Origin: Opacimonas viscosa
GTDB lineage: Bacteria > Pseudomonadota > Gammaproteobacteria > Enterobacterales > Alteromonadaceae
Direction of reading: 5' to 3'
Length of the DNA stretch: 64,000 nt
Assembly (NCBI RefSeq): GCF_024199005.1
Contig: NZ_JANATA010000001.1
Location: 62,001-126,000 of the forward strand
Shown: piece by piece, positions 56,070 to 64,000 of the stretch
Position numbering within the stretch: the stretch's first letter is position 1
Layout of the letters: the number at the start of each line of letters is the position of its first letter
Made by a program: the position numbers and the translations under genes
Notes under the pieces: generated by a model
The model's input: only the letters and a program-made list of their open reading frames with translations
What the model was told of the DNA's origin: nothing
The model's database searches: none

Positions 56070-58556
56070 ATGACTAACTTGTCTGGCACCCAACGCATTT
56101 ATGAAACATTTATGATTGTCTTTACCATCATAGCCCTGTTTCTATTTCTTGCTCTAATGTCGTTTCACCAAGCAGACCCAGGTTGGTCCCAGACCGGTTT
56201 ACAACCCTCTATTCAAAACTGGATGGGTCCTGTTGGCGCAAAGTTAGCAGATTTATGCTTTTTCACGTTTGGTTTTTTAGCCTATACCTTACCCTTTGGT
56301 TTTGCCTTTTTAGGTTGGTTTGCATTTCAACAAGTTAAAAATATCCTGCAATTAGACTTTCTTAATATCGGTTTGCGTGTCATTGGCTTATTATTTGTTG
56401 TTATTGGTTTGAGTGGTTTGGCGAGTATCAATTTTGATGACATGTATTACTTTTCCGCAGGTGGTTTATTTGGAGATGTCATCTCACAAGCGTTATTACC
56501 TTACTTTAATCTCACTGGAACAACCCTCTTACTGTTAGCTTTTTTCTTAACCGGTTTTACTTTATTAAGTGGGATTTCTTGGATTACCGTCGTAGATTCT
56601 TTGGGGGCTTGTGTTATTTGGTCTATCGAATCTATCTACATAGCCCCTAAAAAATTATGGCAAAATTATCAACAAAAAGCGGCACTCAGACGTGAACAAC
56701 ATGCCCAATTAAAAGCTGAAAAAGCAGCGCAGGCTGATGCAGAGTTTGCAGTTTCTATTGCCACATTAAAGCCAGCAAAACCGTCTGTTGAAGACCGTCC
56801 TTTCAATATCAAACAAGAAACATTATACACAGCCAATGATACACTTGAGGAAGAAGTACCCAATATTTCGACCATTGCTCAAGATACCGAGGTGAATTTA
56901 GACGAAATGACTTTGGGCGATATTGCATCTGATATTCGTCAGGAACCCTCATTGGATAATGTGATTGACACACCTGTTGCGCATCAATCACCGACGGTAA
57001 CCATGGTAAATTCACCTCTCGTCAAAACTAAAGTCATTGATCCTCATGCAGAAAAACCAGAAGGGGAGAGGCCTTCGTTTGCACTATTGGATCGTGCTGA
57101 CAAAGTGAATAACCCCATTACCCAAGAAGAGTTAGACGGTGTTTCTCGCTTAGTTGAAGAAAAATTGGCGGATTTTAATATAGAAGCGAAAGTTGTCGGC
57201 GTCTTTCCTGGTCCAGTAATTACTCGCTTTGAGCTTGATCTCGCCCCTGGGGTAAAAGTGAGTAAGATTACCACTTTATCGAAAGATTTAGCCCGTGCTA
57301 TGTCTGCGATTTCTGTCCGTGTTGTTGAGGTTATTCCAGGTAAATCAGTGATTGGTCTAGAATTACCAAATAAAAACCGTGAAATGGTTCGCTTGAGTGA
57401 AGTAATTGAGTGTGATGCTTTCCAGTCGTCATCTTCTGATTTAACAATGGTGCTAGGGGCTGATATTTCAGGTAAACCTGTCATTGTTGATTTAGCAAAA
57501 ATGCCACATGTATTGGTTGCCGGTACTACGGGTTCTGGTAAATCAGTTGGTGTAAACGTGATGATTTTGAGTTTGTTGTACAAGTCTTCTCCTGAAGATG
57601 TGCGTATGATCATGATTGATCCTAAAATGCTTGAATTATCGGTATATGAAGGGATCCCACATTTACTCGCAGAAGTAGTCACGGATATGAAAGAAGCAGC
57701 CAATGCGTTGCGCTGGTGTGTTGGTGAAATGGAGCGTCGGTATCGTCTGATGTCGGCGTTAGGCGTTAGAAACCTTAAAGGGTTTAATGCGAAGGTACTC
57801 AAAGCCATTGAGGATGGTGCTCCCATCAAAGATCCCTTGTGGCAAAATGGTGACAGTATGGATACCGAAGCACCAGATTTAACAAAGTTACCTGCTATAG
57901 TCGTGGTCGTGGATGAATTTGCTGACATGATGATGATTGTGGGCAAAAAAGTAGAAGAACTCATTGCCCGTATTGCACAAAAGGCACGTGCGGCTGGTAT
58001 TCATTTAGTATTAGCGACACAACGCCCTTCGGTTGACGTCATTACGGGTCTGATCAAGGCCAATATCCCAACCCGAATCGCATTCCAAGTTTCGAGCAAA
58101 ATTGATTCGCGCACGATCCTTGACCAACAAGGAGCGGAAACGTTACTCGGCATGGGCGATATGTTATATCTACCACCAGGTACGGGAGTACCGACTCGGG
58201 TACATGGTGCTTTTGTCGATGACCACGAAGTTCATGCTGTAGTGGGCGACTGGAAAAAGCGTGGAGAACCAGAGTATATTGATGAGATACTTAATGGTGA
58301 AGCATCCACTGAGATTTTACTTCCTGGCGAACAACCAGAAGGTGGAGACCAAGAGTTTGATGTATTTTACGATGAAGCGGTTGCGTTTGTTACTGAAACA
58401 CGAAAAGCATCAGTGTCAAGTGTACAGCGGAAATTTAGAATCGGTTACAACCGAGCCGCTCGTTTGGTTGAGCAAATGGAACAAAGTGGCGTTGTATCAG
58501 CCCCAGGTCACAATGGAAATCGGGAGGTGTTAGCACCTCCAGCGCCGAGAGATTAA
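56070..58556 (+). CDS. ftsK: DNA translocase FtsK
   Basis: Septal DNA pump that clears and aligns the chromosome terminus at division, 828 residues. The N-terminal region has four or five membrane helices (about 10-185). A short charged linker follows (about 190-330), much shorter than the E. coli one. The motor has Walker [13 protein letters not shown] near 486-497 and Walker [13 protein letters not shown] near 609-620. The C-terminal gamma winged helix (about 770-828, [20 protein letters not shown]) binds KOPS. Next gene lolA begins one base after the stop. Confidence 0.97.
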   Translation: MTNLSGTQRIYETFMIVFTIIALFLFLALMSFHQADPGWSQTGLQPSIQNWMGPVGAKLADLCFFTFGFLAYTLPFGFAFLGWFAFQQVKNILQLDFLNIGLRVIGLLFVVIGLSGLASINFDDMYYFSAGGLFGDVISQALLPYFNLTGTTLLLLAFFLTGFTLLSGISWITVVDSLGACVIWSIESIYIAPKKLWQNYQQKAALRREQHAQLKAEKAAQADAEFAVSIATLKPAKPSVEDRPFNIKQETLYTANDTLEEEVPNISTIAQDTEVNLDEMTLGDIASDIRQEPSLDNVIDTPVAHQSPTVTMVNSPLVKTKVIDPHAEKPEGERPSFALLDRADKVNNPITQEELDGVSRLVEEKLADFNIEAKVVGVFPGPVITRFELDLAPGVKVSKITTLSKDLARAMSAISVRVVEVIPGKSVIGLELPNKNREMVRLSEVIECDAFQSSSSDLTMVLGADISGKPVIVDLAKMPHVLVAGTTGSGKSVGVNVMILSLLYKSSPEDVRMIMIDPKMLELSVYEGIPHLLAEVVTDMKEAANALRWCVGEMERRYRLMSALGVRNLKGFNAKVLKAIEDGAPIKDPLWQNGDSMDTEAPDLTKLPAIVVVVDEFADMMMIVGKKVEELIARIAQKARAAGIHLVLATQRPSVDVITGLIKANIPTRIAFQVSSKIDSRTILDQQGAETLLGMGDMLYLPPGTGVPTRVHGAFVDDHEVHAVVGDWKKRGEPEYIDEILNGEASTEILLPGEQPEGGDQEFDVFYDEAVAFVTETRKASVSSVQRKFRIGYNRAARLVEQMEQSGVVSAPGHNGNREVLAPPAPRD

Positions 58557-58557
58557 G

Positions 58558-59220
58558 ATGTTAAAAACATATTTAGCTAGTTTTTTTATAATATTAAGTA
58601 CCCTTAGCCTATCTTTAGGTGCTCAAGAAATATCTGCCAGTAAAGCATTACAACAACGTTTGACACATTTAAATACGTTTCAGTCTGCTTTTGTGCAAAA
58701 TGTTAGTTCGGAGACTGGGGAATTATTACAACAAGCTTCAGGGGTGTTGGCCATTGCTAAACCTACTTATCTGGATTGGCAAGTCACTACGCCAGACGAG
58801 ACACGTTTGCTCTCTAAAGATGGCTTGGTGTACTTAATCGATCCATTTTTAGAACAAGTTTCTATTTATGATTTGAGTAAAATGATTGAGCATAATCCAT
58901 TGTTGTTACTACTAACAGATGACGCTAGTCAGTGGGGAAATTTCACAGTGGTTCAGCAGGTTCAAAAAGAGCAAATGTTGTTCGAAGTAAGCGCAAAAGC
59001 CCCTGGTGCATTGATTCAGACATTAACACTAACTTTCGCTAATAACGTGCTAATGGGGATGTCTTTTGTAGATGCTCAAGGACAGGTTAGTCGTTTTGTG
59101 TTTTCCGATGCGAAAATGAATATTGTCTTACCAGAGGATACTTTTACTTATACTATCCCTGAATATTTCACGATAGATGATCAGCGAGTGGTTGCGGTAC
59201 CTGCGGTTAAAACACCTTAA
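58558..59220 (+). CDS. lolA: Outer-membrane lipoprotein carrier protein
   Basis: Periplasmic chaperone that carries lipoproteins from LolCDE to LolB, 220 residues. It has a signal peptide at about 1-22 (ending LSLGAQ) and the LolA fold: FQSAFVQNVSSETGE near 42-56, LDWQVTTPDETRLLSKDGLVYLIDP near 72-96. The gene lies between ftsK and rarA, as in E. coli. Confidence 0.94.
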   Translation: MLKTYLASFFIILSTLSLSLGAQEISASKALQQRLTHLNTFQSAFVQNVSSETGELLQQASGVLAIAKPTYLDWQVTTPDETRLLSKDGLVYLIDPFLEQVSIYDLSKMIEHNPLLLLLTDDASQWGNFTVVQQVQKEQMLFEVSAKAPGALIQTLTLTFANNVLMGMSFVDAQGQVSRFVFSDAKMNIVLPEDTFTYTIPEYFTIDDQRVVAVPAVKTP

Positions 59221-59222
59221 TT

Positions 59223-60545
59223 ATGTCTGATTTATTTTCATCCATTCCGCCATCTCACGCGCCTTTAGCAGCGAGGATGCGCCCAAAATGTATGGCGCAT
59301 TACTTTGGTCAAACCCATCTAACTGCTCATGACGCACCGTTAGGTCAAGCAATTGCTCAGCAACAAATCCACTCCATGTTGTTATGGGGGCCTCCTGGAA
59401 CGGGTAAAACGACGCTGGCAGAGATTATTGCGCATGAAGCGAATGCACAGTTTATTCGTTTATCGGCAGTGACTAGTGGTGTTAAAGATATTAGGGATGC
59501 CATGGAACGAGCACAAATGAGTAGTCCAACCATTGTCTTTGTCGATGAAGTCCACCGTTTTAATAAAGCACAACAAGATGCGTTTCTTCCTCATATAGAG
59601 TCTGGTCTTATCACTTTTATTGGTGCGACAACAGAAAACCCAGCTTTTTCTTGTAATAACGCACTTTTATCCAGATGCAGAGTGTATATTCTGAACGCAT
59701 TAGCACCTGCCGAAATCGCACAGATTGTCGAACACGCTATGAGCCATGATCCTGAACTGCTTGCTCAGGGAGTTAGTATCTCTGATGAAGCATTACATGG
59801 ATTATGTAAAATGGTGGGAGGAGATGCCCGAAAAGCATTGCTTTTTGTGGAACTAGCCGCGGGTTTAGCCAAAGGGTCTTGCATCAATATTTCAGAAATC
59901 GTCCAGGCTGCAGGCGCAAAAGTAGGACAATTTGACCAGCAAGGTGATCATTTTTATGATGTTTTGTCTGCCTTCCACAAATCGGTCAGAGGCTCAAGTG
60001 TCGATGGCGCTTTGTATTGGTTTGCTCGTTTTCTGGTGAGTAGTAATGATGTTACACCGATTATGCGTCGCTTGTTAGCAATTGCCTCTGAGGATATTGG
60101 TTTAGCTGATCCAAAAGCATTATCTTTGTGCCTAGATGCTTGGGATACGTTTCATCGGGTAGGTCCTGCAGAAGGCGAACGCGCCATTGCCCAAGCTTGT
60201 GTGTATTGTGCTTTAGCGCCGAAAAGTAATGCACTGTATGCGGCATTTAAACAGGCTAAAAAGTTAGCAACAGAAACCAGTGACGCTCCGGTACCTAACC
60301 ATCTACGCAATGCACCTACTGCCATAGCCCAAAAACAAGGCCATGGTGTGGGCTATCGTTATTCACATAACGAGCCCCATGCAGTAAGTGCTGGCCAAAC
60401 ATATTTACCAGAACAATTACCAACGCCTGATTTTTATATGCCAAGTGAACGTGGTTTAGAAAAAAAATTAAAGCAAAAAATCAGTTTTCTAGATGAACTG
60501 AATCAGCACAATGCAGATGATGGTTCAGCTGATCGGCAAGCATAG
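59223..60545 (+). CDS. rarA: Replication-associated recombination protein A
   Basis: Clamp-loader-like AAA+ ATPase acting at stalled forks, 440 residues. Walker A GPPGTGKT at 56-63, Walker B TIVFVDEVHRFNK near 101-113 and sensor-1 GATTENPAF near 131-139 are intact. The C-terminal tetramerisation domain is at about 250-420. It begins two bases after the lolA stop. Confidence 0.96.
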   Translation: MSDLFSSIPPSHAPLAARMRPKCMAHYFGQTHLTAHDAPLGQAIAQQQIHSMLLWGPPGTGKTTLAEIIAHEANAQFIRLSAVTSGVKDIRDAMERAQMSSPTIVFVDEVHRFNKAQQDAFLPHIESGLITFIGATTENPAFSCNNALLSRCRVYILNALAPAEIAQIVEHAMSHDPELLAQGVSISDEALHGLCKMVGGDARKALLFVELAAGLAKGSCINISEIVQAAGAKVGQFDQQGDHFYDVLSAFHKSVRGSSVDGALYWFARFLVSSNDVTPIMRRLLAIASEDIGLADPKALSLCLDAWDTFHRVGPAEGERAIAQACVYCALAPKSNALYAAFKQAKKLATETSDAPVPNHLRNAPTAIAQKQGHGVGYRYSHNEPHAVSAGQTYLPEQLPTPDFYMPSERGLEKKLKQKISFLDELNQHNADDGSADRQA

Positions 60546-60633
60546 CAAATTGATACTGCGCGTGGTCAGACAGAGGTCGAATCGATGCAAAGTAGGGTTT
60601 CAATAGTGACTCAAAACAGGACAAGATAAGTAA

Positions 60634-62309
<1,676 letters not shown>

Positions 62310-62320
62310 ATGACTATATA

Positions 62321-62346
62321 GGCAAGGCTTTTTTACCTTGCCTTTT
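62321..62346 (+). terminator. Intrinsic terminator after serS
   Basis: GGCAAGG and CCTTGCC form a perfect 7-bp stem over eight bases, followed by TTTT. Confidence 0.8.
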
Positions 62347-62358
62347 CACCTGAAAGAA

Positions 62359-62691
62359 TCAAAGGCACTTGGCTGGTTTAGGTAGACCTGCAAGCTTACT
62401 TGCTAGCTTTGCCGGACCTTGCGGTAGCAAACGTTGTAGGTGCCTTGAATTACCCACCTCTGGCCCAAATTCAGCTTTTAGCGCATTCACTAGGGCTCGT
62501 ATTGCAGGAGTCGTATCATATTCCATATAAAATGATCTAACGAAGTAGATAATCTGCCAATGAGCATCAGTTAATGTGATTTCTTCACATTCGGCTATAT
62601 GTTGAGCTAGTCCTTCGGACCAAGTATTATGATCTAACAAATACCCATTATCATCAGCAGCAAAGTATTCATTATTATAGTGGTATTCCAT
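62359..62691 (-). CDS. tusE: TusE, sulfur relay acceptor (DsrC-like)
   Basis: Small DsrC-fold protein, 110 residues, that takes persulfide from TusBCD and passes it to MnmA for 2-thiouridine in tRNA. The C-terminal Cys109 in KPAKCL is the essential one. It overlaps tusC as TAATG. It is last of the three-gene run. Confidence 0.92.
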   Translation of the reverse strand: MEYHYNNEYFAADDNGYLLDHNTWSEGLAQHIAECEEITLTDAHWQIIYFVRSFYMEYDTTPAIRALVNALKAEFGPEVGNSRHLQRLLPQGPAKLASKLAGLPKPAKCL

Positions 62692-63020
62692 TAAAAATAG
62701 ACCTTTTGACCTGGTTTGAGCGCATTTTCTAATGCTGCAAACTTTATGTTCTTGGGAATGTTTGGGAGATATTCCTGTATATCTTTAATATCACTACAGA
62801 TATACATGTCTTCTACGTCGTAAAAGACCAAACTCTGTAATGCTTTTGACGGAAGGGGTTTTATACTCGATGTTAAAGCAAACATGGGGAGCGCTTGGGG
62901 CATGATAAATACAGCTACCGTGTGCGCAACATTTCCAGCTGCAGCGATAAATTCAAACGCATCGTTAAAGACAACACCATGGAGAACTTTATCGGTAAGA
63001 ATTACGTTGATATGTGCCAT
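62691..63020 (-). CDS. tusC: TusC-like sulfur relay protein
   Basis: DsrF/TusC-like protein of 109 residues. LVFYDVEDMYICSD near 73-86 matches the TusC core, and the chain ends ALKPGQKVYF. The ATG at 63020 has GAGGGT six bases upstream; an earlier codon at 63053 lies inside tusD. It is shorter than E. coli TusC (119). The next gene is tusE, where tusB would be expected in between. Confidence 0.82.
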   Translation of the reverse strand: MAHINVILTDKVLHGVVFNDAFEFIAAAGNVAHTVAVFIMPQALPMFALTSSIKPLPSKALQSLVFYDVEDMYICSDIKDIQEYLPNIPKNIKFAALENALKPGQKVYF

Positions 63021-63027
63021 AGTACCC

Positions 63028-63336
63028 TCAGAACTGAATAAGATTAGGGGCACTGTGTAGCTGAGTATAAAACTCAGTTAGGCCGGTAGGTTGAATATAA
63101 CTTGGTACAAGTTCGCCTTTCAGTTGACGTTTTTCTAGAGCGCTACCACAGTACCCAACATGAACAATGTTGTAATGATCAATAATTTTTTTCAAGCGGC
63201 AATCCAAAGCTGAAAAATCAGATTCCAATGCACTACTATGAAAAAAAAGCTGATGGACGGGTGAGCTTACTTTGGAAAAAAATTCCTCTAACAAATCACA
63301 TGTTAAAGTAGTGGTACATAAAATAGATATAGACAT
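63028..63336 (-). CDS. tusD: TusD-like sulfurtransferase subunit, short
   Basis: DsrE-fold protein, 102 residues compared with 128 in E. coli. VHQLFFHSSAL near 27-37 and VGYCGSALEKRQL near 60-72 match the TusD pattern, with Cys63 in the place of the active Cys78. The C-terminal LTEFYTQLHSAPNLIQF matches the usual end. The resemblance is weak, so TusD is the best but not the only reading. It opens the tus run after a terminator. Confidence 0.75.
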   Translation of the reverse strand: MSISILCTTTLTCDLLEEFFSKVSSPVHQLFFHSSALESDFSALDCRLKKIIDHYNIVHVGYCGSALEKRQLKGELVPSYIQPTGLTEFYTQLHSAPNLIQF

Positions 63337-63366
63337 AAAAAAAACGCCCCAAATTAGGAGCGTTTA
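63337..63366 (-). terminator. Intrinsic terminator after the yccA-type gene
   Basis: On the minus strand AAACGCTCC and GGGGCGTTT form a stem with one mismatch over TAATTT, followed by a run of T. It lies 20 bases after the yccA stop and just before tusD. Confidence 0.82.
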
Positions 63367-63383
63367 TGATAGCAAATTAGTAT

Positions 63384-64000
63384 TTAATCATCACTACCAA
63401 ATGCACCAAGTAAATGGAGCAGGGCAGTGAACAAGTTGTATATGTTGAGATACATACTAACCGTTGCACGGATGTAATTTGTTTCACCACCATGGATGAT
63501 ACGGCTAGTATCAAACAAGATCAAACCTGACATGATGAAAACAATTGCAGCACTTAACGCAAGACTCACTGCTGGAACCGCAAAAAAGATATTAGCAATA
63601 GCTGCGATAACAACTACCATTAAACCTACCATCAGGAATCCACCCATGAAACTGAAGTCTTTTTTGGTCGTCAACACATACGCTGACAAACCGAAGAAGA
63701 TTAATGCAGTGCCACCTAATGCTTGCATGATAAGTGCAGGACCATTTGCAAGTCCCATGTAAGCATTTAGGATAAAGCCTAATGAACCACCTAATAAACC
63801 GGTAAAAGCAAACACCCAAAATAGACCTGATGCACTTTCCGCTTTCTTATGCACAATAAACAATGTGATAAAAGCGCCAATCGTCATACCTAAAGACATC
63901 ATAGGGCCAATTCCCATAGCCATAGTAATACCGGCACATACTGCGCTGAAAACTAAGGTCATGGCTAATAGCATATAAGTATTACGCAATACTTTATTTG
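63384..64000 (-). CDS. yccA: Bax inhibitor-1/YccA family membrane protein, 5' end cut by window
   Basis: Inner-membrane protein with seven predicted helices. E. coli YccA binds FtsH and modulates membrane proteolysis. The visible part is 205 codons. The upstream codons read NKVLRNTY, matching the family KVLRNTYF, so the frame continues past the window edge; the real start lies outside. The C-terminal helix with YLNIYNLFTALLHLLG is diagnostic. Confidence 0.92.
   Translation of the reverse strand, partial: NKVLRNTYMLLAMTLVFSAVCAGITMAMGIGPMMSLGMTIGAFITLFIVHKKAESASGLFWVFAFTGLLGGSLGFILNAYMGLANGPALIMQALGGTALIFFGLSAYVLTTKKDFSFMGGFLMVGLMVVVIAAIANIFFAVPAVSLALSAAIVFIMSGLILFDTSRIIHGGETNYIRATVSMYLNIYNLFTALLHLLGAFGSDD

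Noticed and set aside
57044-57964. 306-codon minus-strand frame inside ftsK
   Set aside because: Antisense shadow of the conserved ftsK motor domain; Ser/Thr-rich composition typical of such shadows.
60546-60633. Fluoride riboswitch before crcB
   Set aside because: The conserved GGngAUGGng-type start and pseudoknot pieces could not be found in the 88 bases.

Overview
The window reads as an ordinary chromosomal stretch of a marine gammaproteobacterium of the order Alteromonadales (Alteromonas/Glaciecola/Paraglaciecola-like). This is an inference from protein sequences and gene order: ftsK-lolA-rarA-crcB-serS-tus-yccA, gyrA-serC-aroA-cmk-rpsA-ihfB-lapA-lapB-pyrF, a divergent ald/lrp pair, a TonB-dependent receptor of the kind common in this order, and a moderately AT-rich composition. 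About 58 protein genes are supported. I see no tRNA, rRNA, CRISPR array, transposase, integrase or prophage gene. The genes at both edges, sdaA on the left and a yccA-type gene on the right, are cut by the window.

Layout. 1-4.9 kb: sdaA (serine deaminase), a CoA-pyrophosphatase-type Nudix gene overlapping pabB, and class I fumarase. 4.9-6.1 kb: an AT-rich accessory patch with one orphan 131-codon ORF bounded by an inverted 40-bp repeat; this is the least explained part of the window. 6.1-13.6 kb: a CvfB-like S1 protein lacking the middle S1 repeat, the 5-oxoprolinase operon pxpABC, fur, fldA with a DUF2788 gene, an H-NS/YbfF pair, and ETF-ubiquinone oxidoreductase divergent from etfBA (13.8-15.5 kb), with a perfect 18-bp palindrome between them. 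15.7-25.3 kb: an RND efflux pair, a TonB-dependent receptor, an acyl-CoA dehydrogenase and an SDR dehydrogenase. 25.4-38.6 kb: aromatic aminotransferase, NRDE/TANGO2 protein, a Cys/Met-metabolism PLP enzyme, a periplasmic glutathione-peroxidase-like protein, an S9 peptidase lipoprotein, rhombosortase, enoyl-CoA hydratase, a small lipoprotein, cysK, a MoxR ATPase/VWA pair and an unknown secreted protein. 38.8-43.7 kb: nrdA-nrdB-yfaE (aerobic ribonucleotide reductase and its ferredoxin) with tandem NrdR-type boxes far upstream, then ubiG. 43.9-54.2 kb: gyrA, serC, aroA, cmk, rpsA, ihfB, lapA, lapB, pyrF. 54.3-64 kb: ald divergent from an Lrp-family regulator, ftsK, lolA, rarA, crcB, serS, then tusD-tusC-tusE (no tusB) and yccA.

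How the genes work together. Several groups serve electron transfer from fatty-acid or amino-acid oxidation (acyl-CoA dehydrogenase, enoyl-CoA hydratase, ETF, ETF-QO), amino-acid catabolism (sdaA, ald, pxpABC, aminotransferase), DNA precursor supply and chromosome handling (nrdAB-yfaE, pyrF, cmk, gyrA, ihfB, ftsK, rarA), and envelope assembly (lapAB, lolA, rhombosortase). Most of the window is core genome. The points most worth checking are regulatory or structural: the inverted-repeat-bounded orphan at 5.1-5.8 kb with a covarying mini-hairpin, the operator-like palindromes, the rpsA leader hairpins, and the missing tusB.
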